DNA of 64,000 nucleotides from Artemisia argyi (Eukaryota > Streptophyta > Magnoliopsida > Asterales > Asteraceae), in NCBI GenBank assembly GCA_030686995.1, contig CM060695.1, forward strand, positions 104,249,371 to 104,313,370, written 5' to 3'. Shown here one piece after another: positions 11,441 through 23,400 of this stretch. Within the stretch, counting starts at the first letter, position 1. Every line of letters starts with the position of its first letter. The notes under the pieces are model-generated. The model had not been told where the DNA came from. It was given only the letters and a program-made list of their open reading frames with translations, and ran no database searches. The translations under genes were made by a program, and so were the position numbers.

Positions 11441-13139
11441 GGTTAAGTCCGTCAAAGGGTGTTGTTGAAAATAATAAATTAGGATAAGGTTGTGATCCTC
11501 CGCAGGATTTCTGGAATTGAGTCTCTTTCCACCTGCGATGCTTAGTTTCCATTATTAAGATTTTCCCCAAGTTCTATGTCGTAAATTCACAAAATCCTAA
11601 ATGTATAAGTGATGTAATATAGTGATTGATTTTCAAAGTTTGTTTTGAGATTGTGTGTTTTGTTCATAAACCTTCCCTTTACAACTTTAAGCAAACGGCT
11701 TTTTTTTTTTTTTTTAGTAACGTATTTCTTGATGTTTCAAAATTTAATAGTTATGCAAGATAGGACAATTTTCAACATAAGGTGGATAATATGATTGACC
11801 AAGGATTGATGTTTAAAATTTTCTAATCATTCAATAGTTTTGTGAAAGATTAACCAAAAGGAATTTGCTTGTCAGAATAGGTGCCTCAGAAAAGTGTTTT
11901 GTATAACGGTAGTTTGGAGAAAAAAATCCATTTAAAGTGAACGTATCAAGAGGATAAAAATAGCCAGGTATGTATGTCTGCACAAATGCATAGGTGTCTC
12001 ACATGTTTGAATAAAGTCTATTGGTGAGGACATGTTCAACTGAAAGTTCTATAGTCTTGGTTAGGAGGTTGGATGTATCTCTATAGTGTTGCTTAGTGAG
12101 CATTCGCATCGAAACTAATCTTGTAATTCAGTCAAGCCAATACTTTCCAGATGGGGGAATTGTGGCAATCAGGCCAGTGATAGTGGTTCGATTGGTTTTG
12201 TGGTATCCTGAGATTTCTGTTGAGTTTTGAATGGTTTCAATGTACAGAGGGATCCTCCTTATAGATGGTATGGAAAGTCTTTCCTAAGGAGGTCATTGAT
12301 AATATCCACTTATCAATATAGGGAGTAGTGAGGGATGAGTGACATCGGAGTGTATAGAGTGTTAGCTAATCCCTTATATATGGGGATGGGGAAAGGAAAT
12401 GATAATGAGGGTGAGAAGGGGAAAGATTGTGACAACTGCACATAATAAGATTGTGATGAAAGAAAACACTGTGATATAAGTGTATCGTGCATAGACGTAA
12501 ATGTCCATGAGATGAAATGACCAGTTTGCGTGCTTCCAATCGGTGGTTAACGAGATGGTGAAAAGTATGAATGTTCTGCCAATGAGTGTTTATACATACG
12601 TAAATGAAACATTTGGGAATTGAGTAGAGAATTCAATCCAGACAGAATTTTATTATAACCATTCTCAATATTGCAAAATTCATTTCTGAGTCAGACATAG
12701 GTGGTCAGCCTATATCTCACTATCCCAGGTTGAATATAGATGACCAGTCTATATTCCACCGAGGTTCCATGAATTTTGAAATACTCAGCTCAGTTATACT
12801 AAGACTATGTCCTTCACAAATACCAAAATGTTCTGAAAGACAAAAGCAAGTGACCAAACTCGAGGTCAAATTATGAAGCTATGCAAGGAAAAGCATAACG
12901 TGGTGACATATACGATACATGAGCATGCTTATATGAAAGACAGTTATAGTAATCAACTATAATAAATGAATATAGTATATCAGATAATGAGACACAAATC
13001 TCATCACCTATGTCAGCAACTAACCACAAATGAGGCTTCAGCTTGGCAGGCAGGCACGTGACGGTCATAGGGTTATGTTTTCGTGAAAGTAGCTATAGTC
13101 TAGGTTTTAAAAAAAAACACTTAGTTCGCTATAGCCAAA

Positions 13140-13151
13140 GCTCTGATACCA
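13140..13151 (-). other. Primer binding site, initiator tRNA-Met type
   Basis: The minus strand reads TGGTATCAGAGC, a 12-base match to the complement of plant initiator tRNA-Met 3' end. It lies three bases after the LTR end at 13155. Confidence 0.92.
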
Positions 13152-13982
13152 ATCTGTCACACCCCCAAAATCGGGTCCAGCGGAAGCATACATGTAGCTG
13201 GGGTGTAACTCAATTGGTATTACAACACAAGTTCAAACTGGTTTTCACTTCAATCATTTAGAATAAAATCATTTAACCAAAAGTATTGAATTTACATCGT
13301 TAAAATGTAGTGCGGCAGTAGGCCCGTAAAATAGTTTAAAATGGTCCCCAAGTGGATATCAGAGTCTTCTATGACCATGCCATGCCCTGCCAAAACCTCC
13401 AGTAGCGTGCCATTGCTTAAAACCTGAAAATACATGCTAAAGAGTGTCAACACGAGGTTGGTGAGTTCATAAGTTTGTATTAAAACAATAGTGTTGTGGG
13501 TTCAATAGAGAGTTTTGTGACCATTGTGTGACTCACAATGTCATAAAAATAAAGTGTTGTGACCATTGTGTAACTCACAATGTCATAAAAATAAAGTTTA
13601 CCTTACAGTAAAATCAGAGTTGTGGACCATGAGTAGTGTGTGTGATCATTACAACAAATATAATATCACATAGAAAAATAGTCTATTACGCTAGCGCTAA
13701 GTTCATGCAACCGAAGCTATAACAGTGTGCATGCTCTAGAAGCATGTTAAACATAAAGGCCCGGCAAGTGTTTATCCCGTTACACTTGTAATTCGACATG
13801 TTATACGCTCGCGTTTGCCTATCCGGTCAAACCGAACGGGGGAGTCACCACCAATAGATCTATTTATAACATTCGCGCTTCCCAGCAGGAATTGACGGTT
13901 CATGAGTTTGGGCATAGTGGGATTCAAGGGCTTAGGCTAATCCGCGTAATAGTTTAAATAAAGCATAAGTTTCAGTATGGTC

Positions 13983-14300
13983 CATAAAAGTGTTTGCATA
14001 AAAGCAACAGTTCATAAAGTGTGTTGCATAAAAGCAAGAGTTCATAAAGTGTGTTGCATAAGAGCAAGAGTTCATAAAGTGTGTTGCATAAAAGCAAGAG
14101 TTCATAAAGTGGGTTGCATAAAAGCAAGAGTTCATAAAGTGGATTACATAAAAGCAAAAGTTCATAAAGTGGGTTGCATAAAAGCAAGAGTTCATAAAGT
14201 GTGTTGCATAAAAGCAAGAGTTCATAAAGTGGGTTGCATAAAAGCAAGAGTTTATAAAGTGTGTTGCATAAAAGCAAGAGTTCATAAAGTGTGTTGCATG
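13983..14300. repeat. 30-bp minisatellite, copy in the 5' LTR
   Basis: Same array as at 7891-8208, with identical unit order and variants. This means it was copied as part of the LTR during the last transposition. Confidence 0.95.
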
Positions 14301-16167
14301 TTTATAAAACGCTTGTGTATGCGAGAAAATAATCAAGTATGCAACCGATATACACATAGGTGCATTTGAATAATCAATCAAGCCTTCAAAGAAACAGTAG
14401 TGTTTAAGTAAACAATTGCGCATTCAAGCATTGAGTTTAGTCAAAAATGAGCATGTATTCTCCCCCAAAACAGTTATAAAAACAGGTAAAAGTAGGGGGT
14501 ATGAACTCACCTGGCGCGATAGCTATGATGACAAAAGTGGATACACTGAAATGAGGCACGATCTCTAATCGCAACCTAATGAATGATAGTTTCTAATGTA
14601 AGAAACGAAATGATGCTACACATGCAAGTACGTATGTTATCGATACCACTCGTTAGTTTTGAAAATAGTGTTTATCGTCAAAAATACATCTTTGACATCT
14701 CGTTAGGTTAATAACCACTTTTCATGTAGTTGTGTTGAAAAGGTACTCCACGATCCTTGTTTGGTGTTTTAACGGTAAATATAAGGTTTTCGTCACAAAA
14801 ATAGTATTTTCATAACTTGAAAATATGCCCCAAGTGGCCTCGCAAAACAAGTCGCGAAATGTTGTACGTTAGGGGTTAATGGTCAAGCTCGGCGTTTTTG
14901 AAAACCTTGTAACAATATCTTGAAGTCGTGTTATTTAACTTTTGGCTATACGGGTCTTGATCAATGAGAGAATCGACTCTTATTGTTGCTATTTGAAAAT
15001 ATTATGTTCAACACTTAGAAAATTTCATTATAGCAAAAGCTGTCAAAATATATAGTTTATCGGGTATATAGATGAGGTCGTAGTTTATTCGTTACGAGTC
15101 CAATGATCAAACGGCCAATTGGTTTGAAAAGCTTGCTGGGAGATCTTGATTTCATAAAACTACGGCTCGGACTCAAACTGATCCGATCATAAAGAAAAAC
15201 AGCCGTGAAAGTGGTGTCTCGCAAAGACAGTTTACGTCAAAACTCTATTAGTGTAAAAAGCTGATGGAAATATATATATATCGTCGGATTTCAAATACTC
15301 GTATCTTTTTCGTTATAAGCCCGTTTTCTATGTTCTTTATATCCCCGCGAAGGTATTCAAGTATACTTTAGGTTTTTCAAGGTCTCGGCTAGTCAAGATA
15401 TCATTTAATCTCAGTTTTCCTTAACTAGAAAGTCGGGACAGATTCAATTTTTCAGAAAATATAGTTTTCGTCGTAAATCTTGAAAATAGCATATCTTTTT
15501 CGTCGTAACTCGGATTTTATCCCCGTTTTCGGCCATAGTTTCGTCTCGGAATGTATTTTCTAACTCTTTGGTCCAAAGTTACACCCTAGACCCTGAGTTT
15601 CCCACGTTTTACAGAAATGGACAGCAGCTTTTATATAGTTGTGAAAATCAACTTTCCTAGTTTGTAACTTGTTCAAGGCTTAACCAAACCATCTCAAATC
15701 AACTTCACAAATACCAAATCCTACCATACACCTTCTTAGGGTGTCATGGGTTCCTAAACATCACCAATCTTGGTGGATCTCATGAGATTTCTAATAAAAA
15801 TTATAGATCTAGTGTTTATAAAAACAAAATGAGTAATAAGTGGTATGGATCTTACATACTTGCATGTTTTGTTACTAGATCATGAAAACATATAAAATAG
15901 ATGTTTAAAAGAGTAGAAAAGATTATTAGTAACTTACTTGAAGATTTGAGATGATTTGGATGAAAATATGTAATTAACCTAGGGATTTTTATTTCAAAAT
16001 CCTAACTAGGGATACAATCAAGACTTGATTATAACTTGGTCTTCAAAAATTGATGGTTTCTTCTTGGTGTTCTTCCTTTGGTCGATCCACACACAAGGGA
16101 GGAAGAAGAGATGAGTTTTTGGTGCTAGTTTGTTTAGTGTAAAATGAAAATGTGGTGGAAAAAGGAG

Positions 16168-16178
16168 TATATATATAT
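16168..16178 (-). promoter_or_regulatory. TATA run of the young element's 5' LTR
   Basis: TATATATATAT on the minus strand, followed downstream by a C/A-rich stretch (CCACCACATTTTC) that would hold the transcription start. It is the only strong TATA string I noticed in the LTR, and the same string occurs at 10076-10086 in the other LTR. Confidence 0.55.
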
Positions 16179-16984
16179 GGTCCAAGTCAAAGTCTTTGGT
16201 CTAAGTCAATGGTCAAGGGGGGGGGGGGGGCAAGAGGGCGGCAAACATGGAGAGAAAAAAAAAGGGGCTTGGTGGCTCATTAAATGAGTTTGTCTCCACT
16301 TTTAAGTATTAGTTATGTATTTTGTATTTTAGGTGTTATCGGGTACCGAGTTAACTAAAAATAAATGTTAACAAGGTGAAATAAAATACGACGAAGTTGT
16401 AAAAGTTGTAAAATATTATTCCTGATGAGAATCGGGTGTTGGAATAATTATTGAATTGAAATAACGCAAACCGACAAAGTAATAAGCTCCGACCGTAAAG
16501 TATAGCCATTGGTTTTAAAACACCGGGTAAATTAATAATATAATTTTTATATTATTATTATGAGTAAGTAAATATGTTAGGATCATAGTCGGGAGTATTG
16601 GGTATACATTAGTAGTAAAACTGAGTGGTATCGTTAATTACAAATTAAGCATACGTAAATTAAAATAATGCATATCCGTGTAGGTTCTCAAGTGATGATG
16701 ATAATGTGTAGACTATTCCAGTCTATATCAAGTGTCATTAATGAATGATGCATGAATTCGCAGCTAAACCTAACTGGTTACGCGAATTTGAAGACTCGTA
16801 AACTCAGTTTACGAAATGACGAACGACAATCGTGAATAGTGATTTCCTTCCGGAAATGAATAGTGTCACATGAATAGTAAAATTTCTGAACGCTTCTCGG
16901 AATCACAAACTGACTCCGAAAACGATGAATAGTAAATGATGAATAGTGAATAGAAGAAATGTCATGAAAATGCGGGTTGTTACA

Positions 16985-17050
16985 ATTGACTAAATAATCG
17001 TCCATCGTGATGTCTTCCATTGTAGTTCCTGTAATTAGGTGCAAATTCAT
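16985..17050 (-). pseudogene. 5' end of the outer element's ORF, cut off by the nested insertion
   Basis: An ATG at 17050 on the minus strand opens 22 codons that run into the insertion site. Counting one copy of the ATTGA duplication, this frame is in register with the ORF that resumes at 7062, so the insertion alone broke it here. The 90-codon frame listed at 16778-17050 simply continues into the LTR. No domain is recognisable in this short segment. Confidence 0.65.
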
Positions 17051-17866
17051 CAGTAGGATTTGTTCTGCAAGGTAGAATATCAGAAAATTGACAACGAAAA
17101 CGGAATATGAAAATAAAAGTTGCTGATATCTGCAGACGATGCGCCGTATCCTAATAATAGGATGCGCCGTATCTTAATCGATAAAAATAAATCAGACTTT
17201 TATTTAGAAAATCAATACACTGCAATTAATAAATTAAATGCACCGTATGTTTTAATAATCAATAAATCAATTATATTTATAAAAATAAGATGCGCCGTAT
17301 TAGCAGAAGCTAATGCGTCGTATCTTCGTTATGTTTCAAAAATAAAAGATTTTTTGATTCAGATAAATACGCCGTATCGACAAAAACGATGCGTTGCTTT
17401 CTTTTTAATTAATTCGAAAACTGTTTTTAATAAAAAAGTTTAAATACGTCGTATATGTGAAACAGATGCGTCGTATGTCGGTTAGGGTTTAAAAATTTTT
17501 CTGATTAAAAATAAAATACGTCGTATCTAAGATAGATGCGCCATACTCGAATAATTAAATGCACTGTATATAGAAATTAAAATGTCATACGCCGTATCTG
17601 GAAAACAGATACGCCGTATCGTTTGTATCAGCAGAATACAACGACAGCAGTAAATGCAGAAAAAAAAAAAAAAAAAAAAAAAAACACACAAAAACAAACA
17701 AACATACAAAAGCAGAAAATATGCAAAATATACAATGAATGCAAACAAAAAAAAAATAAAGGGTTAGTAAAAAAAATCTAAAAAACCTAAAAAATCAAGA
17801 AGTTAGAAAACCTAATTAAAATACTAATAGATAAACAGGTTTTAACAATTCACTCCCCAGCAGCGG
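17051..17866 (-). other. Leader of the outer element with motif array
   Basis: No gene. About 14 copies of an ATGCGCCGTAT-like motif (for example GATGCGCCGTATC and GATACGCCGTATC) lie between about 17138 and 17620. A 25-base A run sits at 17660-17684. Next to the LTR the minus strand reads TGACACCGCTGCTGGGGAG, 16 of 19 matches to the tRNA-Asp-type primer site of the other elements. The three differences are of the G-to-A or C-to-T kind expected from deamination. The frames at 17120-17443 and 17527-17748 are read-throughs of repeats. Confidence 0.65.
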
Positions 17867-19027
17867 TGTCACGAATCAGCAAATAGCAACACGTAGACAG
17901 ATAGATAATAGAAACTATAAGAAGACCTATCCTAATAATTAAGTAGCTTGTCACTTGTTTTATTACTAGTTTTATATGAAGTGTATAGTAATCTGTTCCT
18001 TCTCGTTGGATCGCAGTATATTGGTGAGTAAACTCTTAATGATCACTTATGTCTATCCTACTTATCTAAAGACGTTAGCTTAAATAGGCGAAGGGCAGAT
18101 ATTTCCGTCCACGCGGTCAGCTAGACACAGGGATTATCAAATCACTAATATAAGTCACCAAAGACATCAACATATAAACTTTAATTAATGGGAAATCAAT
18201 ATTAAAGGGAGTGTACGATGTTCCGTAGTCACATATCACAAGCCCATCAATCCTGATGAATTAAAGCGTACTATTACAATAAAACAAAACTACTTAATGA
18301 ATTAAATACATGCAGGACCTTCTTACATCTCTAATATCTTTGTTTGGAGTGTCTCTTGTGAAGCTTCTTTGACTGAATTCGTCTCCTTAGGGTTATGGTT
18401 GTGGCACAAAAAATTCGTCTGTCCTTGGGGTATTTATACTTTCTGTATGAGGGTTAGATGCGGCGCATTAAGTAATGAGATGTGGCACATTGACTTAACT
18501 TTGCGTGGGGTCCAAGATTAATATATTCTGGAATATTCGTACACCGCCTTTAGATGCGGCATATCTTGATTCATGTATGCAGCGCATGTCCTTTAGTGTC
18601 TTGGATTATATCTGGTGAAGTCTTGATAGTGATGCGCCGTATGTTAGAAATATGTTGCGGCGTATCTGGAGTAGAACAAGCTTGATCTTCTTCGTTGACC
18701 AAAGTTTCATATGCGGCGTATGCTAGAATTGCATGCGGTGCATTCTTCAAAGTTAGGCAATGGTGTTCGAATTCATCTAAGTATGATATTGCGGCGTATC
18801 TATTGAGAGAGATACGGCGCATCTTCTGGGTTTCAGTAGACTTTTGACATCTTGCTGGTTTTTCTCCATATTTCGTCCAAAATCATTAAGTTTCACCAAT
18901 TGCTTGTTTTTACCTGAGAAATACTAATGTAAATGATTAATTATCGATTCTCATGAATAATATAATATAACAAGTCAAATAAATAGGATAAATGATGATA
19001 ATGAAATGTACTTATTTTAGTTCATCA
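17867..19027 (-). repeat. 5' LTR of the outer element
   Basis: Partner of 1679-2839, same length. Differences are visible every few dozen bases, so this pair is clearly older than the nested one. In the U3 part (about 18455-18822) ten ATGCGGCGCAT-like motifs lie upstream of the TATA box. The 83-codon frame at 18571-18822 is motif read-through. Confidence 0.85.
18431..18438 (-). promoter_or_regulatory. TATA box of the outer element's 5' LTR
   Basis: TATAAATA on the minus strand inside a GTATAAATACCCC context, directly downstream of the U3 motif cluster. Conserved in the other LTR at 2243-2250. Confidence 0.6.
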
Positions 19028-20493
19028 GCTAGTTTCGTGAATGATTGTGTAGAATGTATCTGTTATATTGTATCAGTTAAATGAGTGTTTTCAATTTGAC
19101 TGCTTGTATAATATTTGTAACTTGCTGGTTCCTTAATTAATAAAATTCACCATTTCAGGGAAAAAAAAGTATAGAAACTGACTTGAATGTATATTAAACA
19201 CAATGTGGAATCCTATGTTTAACTTTAAGAAGAACAAACAACACAGTTGTAATCTCACAAAAGGTGAATTATATTACTTACCAAAAGAATTTTTACAACA
19301 TAAACAATTGCTGATATGGGCATTCCCAAGATCAGATACAAAGAAGAACATACAATCCAAACCTCTACAGCAGTAGAAACTTGGTCTTGTTGTACCACCT
19401 TAGCCATTTCTTCAACATTACTAGTAGCAGTAGTTTCTCCCAAACTAGTATTAGTCTCCACCATGATCTTTGAAGCTTGTACAATATTTTCACCTTGAAA
19501 TTCCACTACCTGCTCCTTAGCAAGTTGAATCAAAGCTTGTTTTTTTGCTGCTTTTTTTTCAGCATTCCACCACTTGTATCATGCATTACCATCCCATTTA
19601 ACTTTTTTGTCACTTTTTGCTGCTTTCTTTTTTGATGCAGACTGGCTTGAACCTTCGCAACATCTTCTGGCCAATCATGATCAATTGGGACGAGCATTTG
19701 CCAGGGATCAATGATCCATTGGGATTAGCATTTGCTAGGGATCAATGATTATAATTCTTGACAGAACTATAAATACATTAGTCGCCAACGAAGACTAGCC
19801 ACAATGGAACATGATTGACATGAAGACTTAATTAACAGCCAAATATTTGTGATTTAGATAGTCGGCTTATATAAGAAATTTCTTTTTTGATGCAGATTGG
19901 CTTGAACCTTCGCAACATCTTCTGGCCAATCATGATCCATTGGGACGAGCATTTTCCAGGGATCAATGATTATAATTCTTGACAAAACTATAAATACATT
20001 TGTCGCCAATGAAGAAATCTGAGTACTAACTAAACAAGCTACTTAAACACAAATAATCTAATTATAATACAAACATATCCATACAGTTGTGTAATGTTAT
20101 CACAGAATTTCGTAGTACAGTTGTGTAATGTTATCACAACCTGAGTACTAACTAAACAAGCTATAAACACAAATAATCTAATTAAAATGCAAACATATCC
20201 ATACATCAATTTCAAGCAACTTTTAATAATCCATCCGAACCCTTAATAATCCATCCCAAACACTCTATAACATCTATAGTAGACAATAAGAATCAAGCAA
20301 CACTTAATAATCCATCCGAACCACACAAAAAATCATAAACTAATCAACTTCAAAATCTTATTAGCATACAATTAAAAAACTAATACATTAATGACTTGAT
20401 AAACACCCAAATGGATGCATGTATTAATGATAAAACAATCAAGCTCTTATATAGAGCGTTTATTTTGATTGTTTATTGCTTGATTTCATTTTT
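19028..20493. other. Right flank of the outer element with local duplications
   Basis: AT-rich sequence between two elements. A roughly 120-bp block, starting at the GATGCAGACTGGCTTGAACC string near 19640 and ending near 19790, is repeated near 19896-20015. A second block with GAGTACTAACTAAACAAGC is repeated near 20020-20090 and 20145-20210, and GTTGTGTAATGTTATCACA occurs twice between them. TCCATCCGAACC occurs twice after 20230. The only gene-like content is the decayed frame at 19255-19760. Confidence 0.5.
19255..19760 (-). pseudogene. Decayed ORF with basic coiled stretch and C-terminal membrane segment
   Basis: A minus-strand open frame of about 92 codons ends at 19255. Upstream the same reading continues through a stop and an apparent one-base shift in an A-rich run (about 19530-19640) to a DPW-x-M-L-V-P-I-DHDWPEDV-like stretch near 19690. 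Visible parts are a Lys/Ala-rich segment, a Gln/Glu-rich segment and a hydrophobic C-terminal stretch of about 25 residues that could span a membrane. I do not recognise the family. Part of the upstream segment is duplicated at 19896-20015. It may be a host gene fragment or part of a transposon. Confidence 0.4.
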
Positions 20494-20498
20494 GTTAC

Positions 20499-23400
20499 TG
20501 ATAAGTGTGTAAATACTCATCATTTTTACCTAATCTGAGCTGCCAAAACATCTAAAAACACTCAAATATACATCATAATACTGAAAATATCCCAGGAATG
20601 TGTTTTATATGTTTCAGATGCAAAATAATCAAAAACAGATGAAAAATAAACAAAGTTTGCATGATTGGCAGTTTCAGTCCCTCATCTTTCAAAAGTTGTC
20701 AAATCTAGTCCCTGGTTGTTCTAAAAACTTGAAAATGTCACCAAAGGTCCTTTTAAATCACAAAGTTACATAATTAGTCCTTTGGTGCAAAGTTTCACAA
20801 AATTGCAAGTTTAGTCCCTCAACTTTGAAAATTGACAACAATGGTCCCTGGGATATTAAAACTTTGAGAAAAACAAATTTTGTCCTTCTATTTCTCATAT
20901 ATGGCAGGAATGGTCCTTGATTGGTAAGTTTGGTGAAATTACATAACAGGTTCCTGAAGTTTCAAAGTTTGGCAGTTTTAGTCCTTAGGAAATTTAATAA
21001 TGGAAAAATCATCAAAGGTCCATGTACTATTCATCACATGGCAAAATTCACCCTTGTGAATACTTTGGGATAATTACATGATCAGTCCCTGGAAAATAGA
21101 AAAATTACAAAATTAGTCCTTGTGATATTACTACACCAAACCGGACCCTTTGATATTAAATCCACCCAAAACCAAACCTGATCCAATCCATATAATACAC
21201 CCCAGCCCACTCCATTTATTACCTTGGCCCAATTAAACAAAAGCCCACCCAAAAACACCCCGTATAATACTCCTAGGGTCAAATGTTTGACCCTGAGGTC
21301 AAACCAGTCAAACACCACCACCCCATCTCCTTCCCTCCCCCACATCACTTGCAGGTCACCTCACCACCACTTGCTTCCACCGCCCCATCCACTATCCCTA
21401 AACACTACAAAACATCCACAATAAATGCAAATCCACCCCCACACTCCACAGTCCCCAATTGGTATCAAAACCAATTTTCCCGCCAAAACACGTGGCGTTC
21501 AATTAGAGGCTTAGCAGTGATCCTACGGTTCTAAATTAATGAGGGATTTATTCAGAAGACTAAGGGAACCCTAATGGAGGCCTATAAATAGAAGAGAAGT
21601 TCAAGAAGAAAGAGTGTTAGCTTAATTTTAATAATTTTAGGTCGTATAAGTTATTTTTAAACTTTCCTTGTGTAATTCAGCTTTAAATTAGTGTAATCTC
21701 TCTTTTCAGTGTATCTTTAAGGTTTCTTATTAATAAAAATCAAGTTTCAAGTTATAATTTAGAATGTGCAATTTTAAATTAATTTCAAGTTTTCATTTAA
21801 GCTGTATTGTAGTTGTTATTGTATTCCATGGACTCTTAGGCTAATATAAGCTCCTAGAAAGCATAAGTAAGCTTTTAGAAACCATAAAATATTGCTTAGA
21901 CATTAAAAACTCAAAAACACAAAAAAAAAGTCAAAGAAAGTCAAAGTTACAGGTTTTATTGAAGATTGAGCTGGAGCACAGTAACTCCTGGATGGCTATG
22001 GTTTAGTACTCCATGGGGAGTGTTAGGATTGGTTTCATGGTCCTTCGATCTTGGGTTAAGCAGGAATGCACATTGTAAGACTTTGAAACTCATTTCTTAA
22101 ATATCACTGTAGCACTGCTTATATTGTTGTTTCTTTGGCTTATTCATGTTTATTTAGTGTTACTTAGAAATAATATTGCTTAAATTCAGTAGTTTGTTCA
22201 TTTAAATTGTTGTTTACTTGAAATCTCAATTTCACTGTCAAATTAGTACATCTAGTAATCTTGTCAATTTTTGTTGTTCCATGTTTCTAAGTGCTTATTT
22301 AAGTTTAATATATCATTATAAGACATTGTGAATCAGTTTCATAAGCTCTTAAAGCCATTTGCTTCCTAAATCATAAAACAATCAAAGTTAAAGGTGTGTT
22401 CGGATCAGGTTGATCCTGGGTTTATAGTGTAAGGTTGTTATTGTTTTCTATTCACACAAGTCACTTAGGGTGATATTAGCTCAGAACAACAAAAATAATC
22501 AGGTCCTGTTTGATAAAAAGTCAAAATCACAAATCATTTGAGCTAATCGTATATCTGTGTTGAGTTTGAAGTAGCATAGGCCTTAATTTGGTTCACAAGT
22601 GCAAGTTTTAGCTTTATTAAGTCTTCTTATAGCTTAAGTAACTTAAATCAGTCAATAAATCAAGATCAAATCTCATCAAAGTCAACTTTTAGCAAAAACT
22701 CAAAAAGTCAAAATACACCTTTGTTTCAAAAACTCAAATATTGGAAGAATATTTGTGATTTTTGTGATTAGCTTTAGGCCTTGATATTCTCAGAAGTTAA
22801 AGTTTGACAGCTAGACTACAAGGTTTCATCAGCAGCTTATTTCTTAGATTTTTATATAAGCTTGTGCAAAAGCTTAAACTAACCTGCAGGGCAAGTACAT
22901 GCCCTGCACCAGGGTAACTGACCCAACTTTCTTAGCCATTTGTGACTCACCCAGTGGGACCCACCCATAGCTTTTTGGCTTTATGGAAAGCCAAGCAACC
23001 CATTTTGATAAGTCAAGGTTTATTTCACCTTTTTGAGCTTATTTGATAGGGCTGCAACCACCCTTAAGTTTGGCCATTCCCAGAGTGCACACTGAGTACT
23101 CACTGTTTGACCCCAACTTCATAGCCTCACCCAGTGTTCATAAATAAGCCATAAGCTTAGCTTATTGGCTTATTTGGTAGCCCTTCTGTCCCTTTTCAAG
23201 CTTCAAGTTTTAATTTGGACTCACCTTAGCTTCTGTGGACCCCACAGAGGTCCAAAGTTCATTAGTTTGGCCTGTTCAGGTCTTATGTATGCAAGAGTGC
23301 TTATTTGCTCATATCAGCTTATCCAGAGTGCTTATTTGTGACTTTTGTCTTATTTCAAGTTTATATACATCTGTGGTAGCTTATTTGTTCATTTGAATAG

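Larger units (their letters stand above)
10892..13154 (-). other. Internal region of the young element, no intact gene
   Basis: In minus orientation it starts with the primer site and ends with the polypurine tract. About 1.7 kb (11441-13139) shows no recognisable gag or pol similarity by eye. It includes a T run near 11701-11715 and weak repeats reading TATATCTCAC and TATATTCCAC near 12712-12760. The 90-codon frame at 11078-11350 plus is antisense to the decayed integrase and is not a gene. Confidence 0.7.
7063..16984 (-). mobile_element. Young non-autonomous chromovirus-type LTR retrotransposon (LARD-like)
   Basis: Two 3.83-kb LTRs (7063-10891 and 13155-16984) flank a 2263-bp internal region. 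The five-base duplication ATTGA is exact (7058-7062 and 16985-16989). LTRs start TGTAAC and end GACA on the minus strand. The primer site TGGTATCAGAGC complements the 3' end of initiator tRNA-Met. The polypurine tract AAGGGGGTGAGA adjoins the other LTR. Wherever I compared them the LTRs are identical, apart from 13 versus 14 G in one homopolymer. The internal region holds only a decayed integrase of Ty3/gypsy chromovirus type (Tekay/Del-like). Long LTRs with a non-coding interior fit the definition of a large retrotransposon derivative. It inserted into the ORF of the outer element in the same orientation. Confidence 0.93.
13155..16984 (-). repeat. 5' LTR of the young chromovirus derivative
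   Basis: 3830 bp, offset 6092 bp from the other copy (6093 after the G run). It would drive transcription of the element towards lower coordinates. AT-rich throughout, with a G14 homopolymer near 16217-16230. Confidence 0.95.
1679..19027 (-). mobile_element. Non-autonomous LTR retrotransposon, split by a nested element
   Basis: Two direct repeats of 1161 bp (1679-2839 and 17867-19027) bound this element. Flanking five-mers are ACTAG (1674-1678) and GCTAG (19028-19032), a duplication with one mismatch. Minus orientation is shown by the polypurine tract next to the left LTR and a degenerate tRNA-Asp-type primer site next to the right one. The inner element at 7063-16984 is a later insertion; without it and its duplication the element is about 7.4 kb. 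It encodes one broken ORF and has no gag, protease, RT or integrase. Its layout (ORF, G-rich block, 3' tandem repeats, polypurine tract, LTR starting TGATGA) matches the tandem elements at 29409-64000. I infer an Athila-related non-autonomous family. LTR ends are uncertain by a few bases at the TG side, where the two copies differ. Confidence 0.82.

Noticed and set aside
17120..17443. 107-codon frame in the leader
   Set aside because: Low-complexity AT-rich sequence made of repeated motif copies, with no resemblance to a protein domain.
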